From positions 1 through 64,000 of the forward strand of contig NZ_AULW01000057.1 of NCBI RefSeq assembly GCF_000422485.1: 64,000 bases of DNA, in the 5' to 3' direction. The notes under the pieces were generated by a model. That model had not been told where the DNA came from. It was given only the letters and a program-made list of their open reading frames with translations, and did not search any database. Each line of letters starts with the position of its first letter. Position 1 is the first letter of the stretch. The position numbers and the translations under genes were made by a program. Origin of the DNA: Paenibacillus pasadenensis DSM 19293 (GTDB lineage Bacteria; Bacillota; Bacilli; Paenibacillales; Paenibacillaceae). Shown in pieces: positions 1 to 9,019 of this stretch.

Positions 1-164
1 CTGGTGCGCTCGTACGTCTGCGCCGCCAGCTGATCCGTCGCCTGGGCTGTCAGCACCTGATTCAGCACCGTCTCCAACAAGCGGGCCACTCCCGCGTCCC
101 GATCGGTTCCGATAAACAGCTGGTGCAAAATGTCTTGATCTACGGTAATCTGGTATTGAGTCAT
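1..164 (-). CDS. IS256-family (mutator-type) transposase, N-terminal fragment cut by the window edge
   Basis: About 54 residues are visible, beginning MTQYQITVDQDILHQLF and ending with a YERT motif. In IS256-type transposases this motif sits just before the conserved core, which is outside the window. The protein would catalyse transposition with a DDE active site, none of which is visible here. An AAGGAG ribosome binding site lies 11 bases before the ATG. Whether the rest of the gene is intact cannot be told from this window. Confidence 0.85.
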   Translation of the reverse strand, partial: MTQYQITVDQDILHQLFIGTDRDAGVARLLETVLNQVLTAQATDQLAAQTYERT

Positions 165-280
165 GTGTAGGCACTCTCCTTGGAATGTTGGTCTCGACAA
201 CTTCCATTCTAACCGAGAGTCCTACCATGGCTTTCCTTTTTATGGTCAGGAGCATTTTACACAATTATATGGACTTAACT
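1..280 (-). mobile_element. IS256-family insertion sequence, partial (5' end of the element)
   Basis: The segment holds the start of an IS256-type transposase reading leftwards and, outside it, a terminal repeat. Read on the minus strand from about 279, the end begins GTTAAGTCCATATAATTG and continues GTGTAAAA. This closely resembles the IS256 terminal inverted repeat as I remember it. The other end lies beyond the window, so target duplications cannot be checked. The outer boundary at 279-280 touches the first 51-bp repeat. Confidence 0.85.
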
Positions 281-285
281 CTCCG

Positions 286-489
286 CGGCGCCTGCTACCC
301 GATTTCTTCGGGCTGCAGCTTCTGCTTCGCGCCACGCGGCGCCTGCTACCCGATTTCTTCGGGCTGCAGCTTCTGCTTCGCGCCACGCGGCGCCTGCTAC
401 CCGATTTCTTCGGGCTGCAGCTTCTGTTCTGCGCTACGCGGCAGCTGCTACCCGATTTCTTCGGGCTGCAGCTTCCGTTTCGCGCCTCG
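286..489. repeat. Four tandem 51-bp repeats, each able to form a hairpin
   Basis: Units start at 286, 337, 388 and 439. The first three are nearly identical and the fourth is more diverged. On the minus strand each unit contains an imperfect stem, CTGCAGCCCGA against TCGGGTAGCAG, around an AGAAA loop. The array lies between the IS256 end and the stop codon of the nucleotidyltransferase gene. It has no U-tract, so it is not a standard intrinsic terminator. Confidence 0.9.
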
Positions 490-500
490 GGCGCTTGCGG

Positions 501-1475
501 TCAGCCCTGCGAAGCGGAATCGTCGTCTGCGGGCGAAGCATCCATCGCCGCAGCCGATTCTTCCGTCGCTGCGGGAGTTGGCGCGTCATCCGGCGGGACG
601 GCTTCGACCGGGACGCTTTTCCCAGCGCCTGCCTCATCCGCCTCGCCCGGCTCAGCTGCCTCGCCCGACTCATCCGCCGCGCCTGCCTCGTCTGTCCCGG
701 CCGACCCGCCTGCCGCATCCGCTCCGCCTGCAGCCCGGCCCGCCCCGGCAGCGGCCATGCGGTCCTTCATCCAGCCCGCCGCCTCGTGCAGCGAGTCGAA
801 CGTGCCCGCATCGGTCCACCAGCCCGGCAGCACCTCGTAGCGAAGCTTGCCTTGCCTGGCGTAGGCGTTGTTGACGTCGGTGATCTCCAGCTCGCCGCGT
901 CCCGAAGGCTGCGTGACGGCGACGATGTCGAAGACGCTGCCGTCGTACAGGTAGATGCCGGTGACGCTGTAGCTCGTCGCCGGGTTGGCCGGCTTTTCCT
1001 CGATCGCGGCGATGCCTCCCTCGCTGTCGAACACCGGCACGCCGTACCGATGCGGGTCCGGCACCTCCTTGAGCAGCACCATCGCCGTGCCCGGCTCCTG
1101 GCCGCGGTAGGCTTCGACGTAAGGCTTCAGCGAGTCCTCCACCAGATTGTCGCCGAGCAGCATGAGGAACTTCTCCTGAGGAGCGATGAAAGGCTTCGCC
1201 AAATCAAGCGCTTGGGCAATGCCGCCGGCCTGCTCCTGGATCAGGTAGGTGAGGCGCGCTCCGAACGCTTCGCCGCTGCCGAGATAGTCGATGAACAGTC
1301 CCGCGGACTGCCGTCCCGTGACGAGCAGGATTTCGTCCGCGCCCGCCTCTGCCAGCGTGTGGATCGCGTAGTGGATCATCGGATATTGGTAGACGGGCAG
1401 CATATGCTTGTTCATCAGCCCGGTCAGCGGACGGAGACGGGTACCGGTCCCACCGGCCAGCAAAATGGCTTTCAC
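501..1475 (-). CDS. Glucose-1-phosphate thymidylyltransferase-like sugar nucleotidyltransferase with a low-complexity tail
   Basis: It probably activates a sugar 1-phosphate with a nucleoside triphosphate for glycan synthesis in the cytoplasm. The first 17 residues contain the signature LAGGTGTRLRPLT, followed by NKHMLPVY with the conserved lysine, and LLGDN near residue 107. About 245 residues match the RfbA/SpsI-type enzyme. The last 80 residues are an Ala/Gly/Asp/Glu-rich tail that such enzymes normally lack. The start is a GTG with AAGGAG ten bases upstream. It is the last gene of a three-gene operon, 22 bases after a GT2-fold gene. The exact sugar cannot be told; a spore or surface glycan role is an inference from the neighbours. 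Confidence 0.85.
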   Translation of the reverse strand: MKAILLAGGTGTRLRPLTGLMNKHMLPVYQYPMIHYAIHTLAEAGADEILLVTGRQSAGLFIDYLGSGEAFGARLTYLIQEQAGGIAQALDLAKPFIAPQEKFLMLLGDNLVEDSLKPYVEAYRGQEPGTAMVLLKEVPDPHRYGVPVFDSEGGIAAIEEKPANPATSYSVTGIYLYDGSVFDIVAVTQPSGRGELEITDVNNAYARQGKLRYEVLPGWWTDAGTFDSLHEAAGWMKDRMAAAGAGRAAGGADAAGGSAGTDEAGAADESGEAAEPGEADEAGAGKSVPVEAVPPDDAPTPAATEESAAAMDASPADDDSASQG

Positions 1476-1497
1476 TTCAGCTTCACTCCTTCGTGGA

Positions 1498-2526
1498 TTA
1501 CGGGTTCATGCCGGCCTCTCCATGCCCGGCGGCCGCAGCGCGGTCGCGGCTATGGTCGGGATAGCGGAAGCGGGGCGGCGCTCCGGCCAAACGGATCGCG
1601 TCGGCATAAGCGAGCGGACGGATCGGCTCGGACGCCACCCGGCTCGGACGGACGCGGACGGGCAGCGCCGATCCGCCGCCGGCCAGCAGCGCGGCCAGCG
1701 CGCGCGGCGGCTGCGCCAGCAGCGCCCCGTCTTCGAGGCGGCGGAGCGCCGCGCCGTTGAGCGCGAACGGCGTCCGCTCCAGCGACATCGCCGTCCGCCG
1801 CTCGCCTCCGAGCGACCAGTGCAAAAAGGCGTTGAGCCGCGTCTGCGGGCTCCACTTCGAGAAAGGCCGCCTGCAGCCGCCATCCTCCGCGAGCGCCGCC
1901 GCCGGCCGCTCCGGCGCGGCGCGCAGGACGGCCTGCAGCATCATGCGGCTCGCCGGCTGCAGCGCCTCATCGGCGTCCGCGACGAGCAAGGCCCGCGGCT
2001 GCAGCTGCCGCGCGGCTGCCGCGCCGGCGGCCCAGGCGGCCGCGCCGCCATGCGGATGCCGCAGCCGGATGCGCTGCGCCGCCTCCAGCCCGGCATCGTC
2101 GGCGGCGGACGCCTCTGCGGCGAGCTCGGCAGCGCCGGCTGGCGCTTCCGGCTCGGCGGAGCCGGGTCCGCAGCGCACGAGCACGAGCTTGCGGCAGCCC
2201 AGCTTCTCCATCCAGGCCGCAGCCGCCTCCAGCGACTCCGCGCGGGCGGAGCAGAGCACCGCGGCCGCTTCCGGCGGGAAGCTCCAGCCGTGGCCGGCGG
2301 CCGCCGGCTGCAGCCGGGCAGCGCGGGCGGACCGCGATCGGGCCGCCCCGCCTCGACGGGCTGCCGCCCTCCGGGCAGCGGCCAGGGAGCGATGCCGGCG
2401 GCTGCCCGAGGCCGGCGCTCGCTTGGAGCGCGGGCTGCGCCGCGCGTGCCGCCGGACGGGTCGGCCGGATCGGCCGACTCGGCTGGCAGCGCCGCGCCTT
2501 CCGGCAGAAGCTTGCTTTTTCGTCAT
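1498..2526 (-). CDS. Diverged GT2-fold protein, possible glycosyltransferase
   Basis: This 342-residue protein begins with about 90 Arg/Ala-rich residues. A region then follows whose layout parallels the upstream GT2 gene: a strand ([11 protein letters not shown]), a helix, a second strand (KLVLVRC), and later [11 protein letters not shown] where GT2 enzymes carry the D-x-D metal site. It is a weak family match, and substrate and donor are unknown. The ATG start overlaps the upstream GT2 stop as ATGA, so the two are probably translationally coupled. The Arg-rich N-terminus is unusual and may reflect strong GC pressure rather than function. Confidence 0.55.
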   Translation of the reverse strand: MTKKQASAGRRGAASRVGRSGRPVRRHARRSPRSKRAPASGSRRHRSLAAARRAAARRGGAARSRSARAARLQPAAAGHGWSFPPEAAAVLCSARAESLEAAAAWMEKLGCRKLVLVRCGPGSAEPEAPAGAAELAAEASAADDAGLEAAQRIRLRHPHGGAAAWAAGAAAARQLQPRALLVADADEALQPASRMMLQAVLRAAPERPAAALAEDGGCRRPFSKWSPQTRLNAFLHWSLGGERRTAMSLERTPFALNGAALRRLEDGALLAQPPRALAALLAGGGSALPVRVRPSRVASEPIRPLAYADAIRLAGAPPRFRYPDHSRDRAAAAGHGEAGMNP

Positions 2527-3629
2527 GACAAGCCGCTCCCTTCCCTCGTCTCGGAACCGGACTCCAGCGCCTTGGCCTGCGCCTCGGCCAGCCATGCCGC
2601 CGCCTCCAGATGATCGCCCGTGATGAGGCGATGCAGCGGATTCGTGCGCTCGCGCTTCAACCGGCTGCGGTTGCGGCGGCCGACGTCGACATGCACGATC
2701 CGCCGGACGGCGAGTCCTGCGGCCAGCGCCTTGACCTGAGCCAGCGGCGGCACCGCCAGCGCCTCCACGCCGATGCGCTCCGCAGCCGCGCGGGACATCG
2801 CATGAGGGACCGCGGTGAGGGACGTCCCCCGCAGGTCGCTCCGTCCTGCCATCGAGTTCAGCGCATGCTTGGCGAGCACGACCGGATGGACGCGGCTGCG
2901 GCCGGTCGGTCCCGAATAGTCGTTCAGCGCCACATCGGCTCCTCCGCTCAGTACCGCCTGCACGAACGGACGCAGCTTGGCGGCGGGCAGCACGATATCC
3001 CCGTCGAGGAAAAGCAGCGCCTCTCCTCGGGCGGCGCGAGCTCCTACGCTGCGCCCTACGTCATGTCCGAGCGCGCGGGCGCAGCGCAGCACCTTCGCTC
3101 CCATGCGGGCCGCGATCCGGTCGGAGCCGTCCCTCGTGCCGTTGGAGACGACGATCAGCTCCGTGCGCGGATGGACCCGCTTCGCTTGGGCAAGCACCGC
3201 GGCGATCGTCCGGCGTTCGTTCATGACCGGGATGATGACCGATACGGCAGGAGCCGCATCCTCCTCCAGCGGACCCGGCGGCAGAAGCGGAGACGGAGCG
3301 TCCTCGCCGGATGGCCGCCATCGCGGCGGCGGATCGGCCTCGGCCTGCCGGCGGTTTCCGGCCCTCGATTCGGACGGCATTGCCTCGTCCGCTTCTCTCG
3401 CGCCGCCCAGCCTCTCGTCGGATTCGGTCCGCGGATGGGCCGGACTTTCGTCCATTCTCGCAATTCGATCGGGCGCTGCGCCTTTGCCGGCCCTCGGCCC
3501 CGCAGGCTTCGCGCGGGCTCCTCTCCGAACGCCGGAGACGCTCGCGCCCGGCGCGCGGCGCTTTTTGCGCGGCGCCGCTTTTGCCTCGGATGGCTTTTCG
3601 CCCTGGCGGCTCGGCTGCGACTCTCTCAC
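2523..3629 (-). CDS. Family 2 glycosyltransferase
   Basis: It is predicted to transfer an activated sugar in the cytoplasm or at the membrane. After about 125 basic, low-complexity residues comes a GT-A core: [14 protein letters not shown], then [12 protein letters not shown], then the metal-binding [11 protein letters not shown]. No membrane helices are obvious. I chose a GTG start at 3629 because AGAGAGGTG stands six bases before it; an ATG at 3686 lacks a good site. It leads the operon with the GT2-fold and nucleotidyltransferase genes. It follows a WIAG-tail gene but is separated from it by a strong terminator. A role in glycosylating surface proteins is an inference. Confidence 0.8.
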   Translation of the reverse strand: MRESQPSRQGEKPSEAKAAPRKKRRAPGASVSGVRRGARAKPAGPRAGKGAAPDRIARMDESPAHPRTESDERLGGAREADEAMPSESRAGNRRQAEADPPPRWRPSGEDAPSPLLPPGPLEEDAAPAVSVIIPVMNERRTIAAVLAQAKRVHPRTELIVVSNGTRDGSDRIAARMGAKVLRCARALGHDVGRSVGARAARGEALLFLDGDIVLPAAKLRPFVQAVLSGGADVALNDYSGPTGRSRVHPVVLAKHALNSMAGRSDLRGTSLTAVPHAMSRAAAERIGVEALAVPPLAQVKALAAGLAVRRIVHVDVGRRNRSRLKRERTNPLHRLITGDHLEAAAWLAEAQAKALESGSETREGSGLS

Positions 3630-3775
3630 TTTTCTCACCTCTCTAATAGCCAGCTTATGAGAGTCGCCGGCCAGGGGAAACGGCATTTGTACAGGTTGGA
3701 CAGCTGCCTTGCCGGGACGCGCGCCGCATGGGGCCGGCAGCTGGCGATTCGGCTTGCTTCTGCGTGCGCGCATAG

Positions 3776-3821
3776 GAAAAAGGACAGCTCCATCGCCGTC
3801 ATGACGATGGAGCTGTCCTTC
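3776..3821 (-). terminator. Intrinsic terminator after the WIAG-tail gene
   Basis: A perfect 15-16 bp stem (AGGACAGCTCCATCG and its complement) with a nine-base loop is followed on the minus strand by a run of T. It separates the WIAG-tail gene from the glycosyltransferase operon. Confidence 0.9.
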
Positions 3822-3913
3822 TTTCGGTTCATCCTGCACTTGCGCCTGAACGAAGCCGCGTTCCCGCCGCAGCTCGGCTCGGCCCTGCCCGGCGGGGTGC
3901 GCGCTTTCGGGCC

Positions 3914-4834
3914 TTACTCCCTGCGGCCGGCGGCGATCCAGTCCAGCCGGCCGCGCGAGTTGCCTTCCTCCTGCGTGCGGATGAGCGTCACGACCGCCTC
4001 CGCGCCCAGCTTCGCGCGCACGACGGCATGGCAGAACGGCACGTCGAGCGAGCAGGCGAGAGAGTAGCCCGTGTCCCGGAACGGCTGCTGCAGCGGCAGG
4101 ATGAGGTCGAGGCGGCTGCGTTCCTTGAAGTCGAAGGCGACCGTGCCGAACTGCAGCTCGCTGCCGTCCGCAACCGGACCTTGCGCAAGCTCCGCGCCCG
4201 CCTGCGAAACTCCGGGCCCGCCTTGCGCGGCGGCTGCCGCAGGCGGCGCGGAGCGGACATCCGCTCCCGCTTCCGGCGTCCCGCCGCCTGGCATCGCCTG
4301 CGGCAGCAGCCGCACCGTCGGCGAGGTGCGGATCTTCAGCGCCGGGCTGAAGCGGACCTCCTCCAGCCGCGCCCATTCCGCCGCCGACCGGCTGGACGCG
4401 TGGAAGTCCGGCTCGCTCTCTGCGGACGGGCGAGCGAGCTCCCCGTCCCCCTCGCCCGCTCTTTCGAAAGCCGCCCGACTCCGGCGCTGCGGCTCGCCTT
4501 CGCCTTCACCTTCGCTTTCGTCTTCGCGAGCGCCAAACTCCTCCGCCTCGAGCCCTCCCTCCAACGGACTCGCCACAGCGGCGAAGCCGTGCAGCTTGAC
4601 CCGGCGGATGCCTCCCGGCCTGCGTCCGTCCGTGTCCTGATGCGGGCTGTCGACGGACGGCGATTCTCCCAATCCTTCCAATTCGGAATAGTCCGGATGA
4701 TCGACCTGATACATCGGACGCGAGACTCGTCTCGGCCGCGGACGGCTGTCCGTCGCGGCCTTTCCTTTGGCTGAGGGCGCGCCGCCCGGCACGAAAGGCC
4801 GGCTCGCCTTGCCCGGTTTCCCATTCGTTTTCAT
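3914..4834 (-). CDS. WIAG-tail domain protein with a disordered N-terminal half
   Basis: The 306-residue protein has a basic and acidic low-complexity N-terminal half, with a Glu/Gly run near residues 105-115. A C-terminal domain of about 85 residues ends [12 protein letters not shown]. The same domain ends the protein at 62399-64000: both share YSLA-x-S, a D-x-P-x-C-x-x-V segment, an RT and a final DWIAA. From memory this is the Paenibacillus WIAG-tail domain, of unknown function. The start is the ATG at 4834 because AAGGAG lies seven bases before it and only one base before the ATG at 4840. The adjacent glycosyltransferase genes make it a candidate substrate, which is inference. Confidence 0.7.
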   Translation of the reverse strand: MKTNGKPGKASRPFVPGGAPSAKGKAATDSRPRPRRVSRPMYQVDHPDYSELEGLGESPSVDSPHQDTDGRRPGGIRRVKLHGFAAVASPLEGGLEAEEFGAREDESEGEGEGEPQRRSRAAFERAGEGDGELARPSAESEPDFHASSRSAAEWARLEEVRFSPALKIRTSPTVRLLPQAMPGGGTPEAGADVRSAPPAAAAAQGGPGVSQAGAELAQGPVADGSELQFGTVAFDFKERSRLDLILPLQQPFRDTGYSLACSLDVPFCHAVVRAKLGAEAVVTLIRTQEEGNSRGRLDWIAAGRRE

Positions 4835-4883
4835 GTCCATGCTCCTTCATCGGCACCGTTGGCCATTCTTCTGCTCTTATACT

Positions 4884-5675
4884 CTATGCGCCTGCCCTGC
4901 CGGGGGATGACTGCGGCTTGCTGCCGCGGCATGCGCAATAAGGAATGCGCAAAAAGGATGCTCCCGGCCCTAGGCCGAGCCGCATCCTCCTGACCGCTCT
5001 CCATCTTATCCGTTCCGATCCGTCCGGGCGGCCGCGACCGTTCAAGCTCTCCCCGCCGCATCGCCTTCTACCGGCGCTCCAGCGATGCAGCTGCAGCCCT
5101 TCCACGACCAGCAGCGCCTTGCCCTCTTTTTTCGCCGCCTCCTCCGCCGCCTTGTCGGGGAAAAGAAAATAGCAGAACATGTCGCCTTTGCGATAATTGA
5201 TGCCCGACATGCCGGTACCGGAAGCCTCGTAGACGCTTCCCGCGGCTTGAACGTCCATCCTCGCCTCCAGCGTATACCCGAAGCCGCTGTCGCTTCGAGC
5301 ATGGCGGAGGCCGCTCGCCAGCGTCGCTCCGCTCCAAGAGATCGTGCCGTCCGAGCGGAAGCAGGCCATCAGGAGGCCGCTGTTCAGCTCCAGATGCGAC
5401 AGCCAGATCCGCTGGTCGCCGTGGCGGTACAGGTCGCGGCCGACGTTGGCGGACAGATCCGTCAGATCGAGCTCCATGGAATATTCGCCGGGCAGCGTCG
5501 AGATGTCGAGCGAGTAGCGCTCCTTGTCGCTTGCGATCGCGGCCATCCCGCCTTGCCAGATCGGCATGATGCCGTACCCGTAGAGCCAGGCTCCTGCGGC
5601 AGCGGCGACAGCGGCAAGCGCGACGAGCCGCATTCCCTTTTTCCTCTTCCTCGGCGCTTTGCGCTCGCTTCGCAT
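4884..5675 (-). CDS. Unknown single-pass membrane-anchored protein; C-terminus possibly frameshifted
   Basis: I do not recognise the family. The protein starts with a basic stretch, then one hydrophobic segment at about residues 15-35 (LVALAAVAAAAGAWLYGYGI). A mixed soluble domain of about 170 residues follows, probably outside the cell. The start at 5675 follows GGGGAGGT by nine bases; longer in-frame starts lack such a site. The last 60 residues are Arg/Gly-rich, and a strong terminator hairpin (4951-4988) lies inside the frame. The true stop may therefore be near 5000-5040, with the present end resulting from a frameshift. Confidence 0.55.
   Translation of the reverse strand: MRSERKAPRKRKKGMRLVALAAVAAAAGAWLYGYGIMPIWQGGMAAIASDKERYSLDISTLPGEYSMELDLTDLSANVGRDLYRHGDQRIWLSHLELNSGLLMACFRSDGTISWSGATLASGLRHARSDSGFGYTLEARMDVQAAGSVYEASGTGMSGINYRKGDMFCYFLFPDKAAEEAAKKEGKALLVVEGLQLHRWSAGRRRCGGESLNGRGRPDGSERIRWRAVRRMRLGLGPGASFLRIPYCACRGSKPQSSPGRAGA
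4951..4988 (-). terminator. Intrinsic terminator lying inside the annotated frame of the unknown membrane protein
   Basis: On the minus strand, AGGATGCGGCTCGGCC pairs with GGCCGGGAGCATCCT, with mismatches inside, and is followed by TTTTT. It precedes the stop codon at 4884 by about 70 bases, which is unusual. Confidence 0.75.
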
Positions 5676-5822
5676 CCGTATGCGACCTCCCCGACCGGCC
5701 TGTGACCGTGATGCTCGATTAGACGCAGCAGACTGGAAAAAGTTCCCCGATCTGGACACGCTTCCGCTCCGCCCGCCGATTGAGATCGCTCCCGTCCGCG
5801 GCCGCGTCCGAAAAAATCATGC

Positions 5823-6695
5823 TTATGCCTGCGGCAGCGAACGCCCCGCCGTCCCGGCAGCGCCCGCCTCCGCCAGCGGCTCCGACCGCCAGGCGGCATG
5901 CCAGAGCGAGCCCGTGCCGGCTCCGGTCGGCCCTGCCGCCTGGATCGCCTTCAGCGTGAACGCCTTGGCGCGGCGCGCCGCCTCCGGCAGCTCATGGCCG
6001 AGCGCCAGCAGCGCCGCGATCGCCGAGGCGGTCGTGCAGCCGGTGCCATGCGTGTGAGGCGTCGGCACGCGCGCGGCGGCGAACCGCTCCGGCCGGTCCG
6101 GCCGATCGGCGGACAGCAGCAGGTCGACCGCCTCCGCGCTGCCGGGCAGATGCCCGCCTTTCAGCAGCACATGGCGGCTGCCGAAGCGCAGCAGCTCCCG
6201 TGCGGCCGCTTCCATCGCGGCCTCGGTCGCGAGCTCGCTCTCGTCCCAGCCGAGCAGCGCGCACGCTTCCGGCAGATTGGGCGTCATGACCTCCGCCAGC
6301 GGCAGCAGCCGGGTCCGCAGCGCCTCGGCCGCCTTTTCCTCCAGCAGGCGCGAGCCGTGCTTCGAGATCATGACCGGATCGACGACGATCGGTCCCGCAC
6401 CGCAGCGCTCCAGCTTGCCGGCGACGATGCCGATGATGTCGGCGGAGAACAGCATGCCCGTCTTCACCGCATCCGCTCCGATGTCGTCCAGCACCGAGTC
6501 GAGCTGCCGCGCGACCGCCTCCGCCGGGAGCGGGTAGACGCCCTGCACGCCGACCGAGTTTTGCGCCGTCGCCGCCGTCAGCACGCTCATGCCGAACGTT
6601 CCGAGCTCCTGGAACGTCTTCAGATCCGCCTGGATGCCCGCCCCGCCGCCGGAGTCGGAGCCTGCGATCGTCAGCGTTTTCTTGAATCGCCTCAT
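5823..6695 (-). CDS. thiD: Hydroxymethylpyrimidine/phosphomethylpyrimidine kinase ThiD
   Basis: It phosphorylates HMP and then HMP phosphate to HMP diphosphate, the pyrimidine half of thiamine phosphate. The 290-residue protein shows the ribokinase-like signatures [16 protein letters not shown] near the N-terminus, [14 protein letters not shown] in the middle, and [15 protein letters not shown] with the catalytic region near residue 230. The start follows AAGGAGG by eight bases and overlaps the thiO stop as ATGA, so translation is coupled. It is the last gene of the thi operon. A short Ala-rich extension ends the protein. No clear terminator follows it. Confidence 0.95.
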   Translation of the reverse strand: MRRFKKTLTIAGSDSGGGAGIQADLKTFQELGTFGMSVLTAATAQNSVGVQGVYPLPAEAVARQLDSVLDDIGADAVKTGMLFSADIIGIVAGKLERCGAGPIVVDPVMISKHGSRLLEEKAAEALRTRLLPLAEVMTPNLPEACALLGWDESELATEAAMEAAARELLRFGSRHVLLKGGHLPGSAEAVDLLLSADRPDRPERFAAARVPTPHTHGTGCTTASAIAALLALGHELPEAARRAKAFTLKAIQAAGPTGAGTGSLWHAAWRSEPLAEAGAAGTAGRSLPQA

Positions 6696-7963
6696 GCGCG
6701 TCCCCTCCTTGGCCCGCCGGGGGCGGCGGCCGTCCTGCCCGCGTCGTCCCCGCGCCCTGCCGCTTCCGCCCGGCTCGGCGCAGACGTCCCCGCGCCGGCG
6801 CTCGGAGCGAAGGCTCCGGACGGGTGCGCCGAAAATCCGCGCCGGAAGCGCTCCGGATGGAACGCCGCGCTCGCCGCAAGCTCGTCTCCCTCCAGCAAGC
6901 CGAGCACGGCGGCGGCCGTCGCCGGCGCGAGCAGGATGCCGTTGCGGTAATGCCCCGCCGCGAACAGCACCTGCGGATAGCCGCTCAGCCGGCCGATGAG
7001 CGGACGGCCGTCGCGGGTCGCGGGCCGCAGCCCGGCCCAGCGCAGGCTCGGCCGCATGCCCCCCAGCATCGGAAAAGCCCGAGCGCTCCAGCGCTCCAGC
7101 CGGCCGATGCCTCGGTCCGTGACGTCCGTGCAGAAGCCGGCCACGTCCTCCGACGCGCCGCAGACGAGCCTGCCGCCCGACTTGCCGACCCAGTAGGCTT
7201 GGCTCGTGAACACCATATGGCGCACCTCGCCGTCCGGCACGCCGTACGCGCAGATCTGGCCGCGGATCGGGTGGATCGTCTCCGGCAGGCCGAACAGCCG
7301 CTCGAACTCCCCGCTCCAGGCGCCGGCGCACAGCACGAGCCGATCACCCTCGAAGCGTTCGCCGCGCTCCGTCGTCAAGGCGACCGGACGTTCCGGGGCG
7401 TCGCCGGGCCGCAGCTCCAGCGAGGCCAGCCCGCCCTGGCCGGCTCTGAGCCGGACGCCGACGCTGCGGCACGCCTGCTCCAGCGCCGCGGCGAGCAGCG
7501 GCGCGTCCACATGCGCCTCCGCCGGCGTATAGATGCCTCCCGCGCAGGCGGCGAGCCGCGGCTCCAGCCGCGCCGCTTGCGCCGCCGTCAGCAGCTCCGC
7601 TCCGCTGCCGGCGGCGCGCTGCCAGCGCAGCCGCGACTGCAGCGGCAGCAGATCCGCTTCATGCAGCGCCACCCCGAGACTGCCCGTGCGGCGCAGCCCC
7701 GCTTCCATCCCGCTCCGCTCCTCGATGCGCTCCACCCACTCCGGGTAGCGGCGCAGGCTGTCCAGGCACAGCTCGAAAAACGCATCCGGCTGCTCGACGT
7801 TCTCGGAGAACGGAGCCAGCATGCCCGCCGCCGCGCCCGTCGCCTGGCCGCCGAAGCCGCCGCGCTCCACGACCGTCACCTCGCGCGAGCCGTCCCTCGC
7901 CGCCTCGAACGCGCAGGCGAGCCCGATGATGCCGCCGCCGAGGATGAGCACGCGCTCCTTCAT
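6692..7963 (-). CDS. thiO: Glycine oxidase ThiO
   Basis: This FAD enzyme oxidises glycine to dehydroglycine (iminoglycine), the glycine-derived input for thiazole synthesis in Bacillus-type pathways. The N-terminus has the dinucleotide motif [13 protein letters not shown], and the C-terminal core has [14 protein letters not shown] and [16 protein letters not shown], which close the FAD site. The core is about 370 residues, as usual. About 50 extra Ala/Gly/Arg-rich residues follow at the C-terminus. Both ends overlap neighbours by four bases (thiG upstream, thiD downstream), so the cluster is tightly coupled. Confidence 0.93.
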   Translation of the reverse strand: MKERVLILGGGIIGLACAFEAARDGSREVTVVERGGFGGQATGAAAGMLAPFSENVEQPDAFFELCLDSLRRYPEWVERIEERSGMEAGLRRTGSLGVALHEADLLPLQSRLRWQRAAGSGAELLTAAQAARLEPRLAACAGGIYTPAEAHVDAPLLAAALEQACRSVGVRLRAGQGGLASLELRPGDAPERPVALTTERGERFEGDRLVLCAGAWSGEFERLFGLPETIHPIRGQICAYGVPDGEVRHMVFTSQAYWVGKSGGRLVCGASEDVAGFCTDVTDRGIGRLERWSARAFPMLGGMRPSLRWAGLRPATRDGRPLIGRLSGYPQVLFAAGHYRNGILLAPATAAAVLGLLEGDELAASAAFHPERFRRGFSAHPSGAFAPSAGAGTSAPSRAEAAGRGDDAGRTAAAPGGPRRGRA

Positions 7964-9015
7964 CGGCCGGCCTCCTTTGTCGCGGAACGGGCGCTGGCCA
8001 TGCTTGTCCCGCCCGCCATTCCCAACGGGATCGCAGCGGCTTCTGTCGAGAGCTCAGCCGGAGCCGGAGCCGCAGCGGCGTCGCCGCCGTCGGCCCCGGC
8101 GCGGCTTGCCCCGGCCGTTCCCGCAGCGGCCGCCGCCTGGCCCGCGTCCGTTCCGTCCCGGAACGTGAACAGCTTGCCCGCCTCGGCGCTGCTCGCCGAA
8201 GCGTACGGCAGCTCCGGAATCCGGCCGGCCAGCCGGGCGAGGCGTCCCGCGCGGATCGCCAGCGCCATCGCTTCGGCCATCGCGACCGGATCGCAGGCTT
8301 TGGCGACCGGCGTGTTGGCGAGCACGCCGGAGGCGCCGAGCTCCATCGCGAGCACGGCGTCCTTGGCGGAGCCGAGCCCGGCGTCGACGATGACCGGCAC
8401 CGGCGACTGCTCCGCGATGAGGCCGAGCAGATACGGATTCAGGATGCCGAGGCCGGTGCCGATCGGCGCTCCGCCCGGCATGACCGCCGCCGCGCCGGCT
8501 TCCGCCAGCCGGCGGCACAGGATCGGGTCGTCCGACGTGTACGGCAGCACCGTGAAGCCCTCCGCCGCGAGCCGCTCCGTCGCGCGCAGCGTCTCGATCG
8601 GGTCCGGCAGCAGCGTGCGCGCGTCGGCGCTGATCTCCACCTTGATCCAATTGCCGAGCCCGGCCGCGCGGGCCAGCCGCGCGATGCGCACCGCCTCGTC
8701 CGCGTTGCCCGCTCCGGAAGTGTTGGGCAGATACGTCAGCGCGCCTTCTTCCAGATGCTGCAGGATCGAGTCGTCGGCCACCTCCTCGAGGTTGACCCGG
8801 CGCACGGCGAACGTCACCACCTCCGCTCCGCTCGCCCGCAGCGCCTGCAGCATGACCGCCGGGCTCGGGAACCGGCCCGTGCCGAGGAAAAACCGCGACC
8901 GCAGCGTCTTGCCGCCGATCGTCCAGACGTCCGTCCCATTTCCTGTGCCTCCTGCAAGCCCGCCGCTTCCGCTGCCTGTCTTCGCCGCATCCGCAGCGTT
9001 CAATTCAAATCGCAT
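7960..9015 (-). CDS. thiG: Thiazole synthase ThiG
   Basis: It builds thiazole phosphate from 1-deoxyxylulose 5-phosphate, dehydroglycine and ThiS thiocarboxylate. The TIM-barrel core shows RFFLGTGRFPS, the lysine-bearing NWIKVEISAD, TLLPDPIETLRA and VPVIVDAGLGSAKDA. The family length is about 255 residues; here the core begins after a 25-residue Gly-rich leader and is followed by some 60 low-complexity residues. The start at 9015 is only four bases after the thiE-thiS stop, and its ribosome binding site GGAGGGGG lies in the last codons of that gene. It overlaps thiO by four bases. Confidence 0.93.
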   Translation of the reverse strand: MRFELNAADAAKTGSGSGGLAGGTGNGTDVWTIGGKTLRSRFFLGTGRFPSPAVMLQALRASGAEVVTFAVRRVNLEEVADDSILQHLEEGALTYLPNTSGAGNADEAVRIARLARAAGLGNWIKVEISADARTLLPDPIETLRATERLAAEGFTVLPYTSDDPILCRRLAEAGAAAVMPGGAPIGTGLGILNPYLLGLIAEQSPVPVIVDAGLGSAKDAVLAMELGASGVLANTPVAKACDPVAMAEAMALAIRAGRLARLAGRIPELPYASASSAEAGKLFTFRDGTDAGQAAAAAGTAGASRAGADGGDAAAAPAPAELSTEAAAIPLGMAGGTSMASARSATKEAGR

Positions 9016-9019
9016 CCGC

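Noticed and set aside
286-489. A CRISPR array
   Set aside because: The 51-bp units are head-to-tail with no unique spacers, so they are simple tandem repeats.
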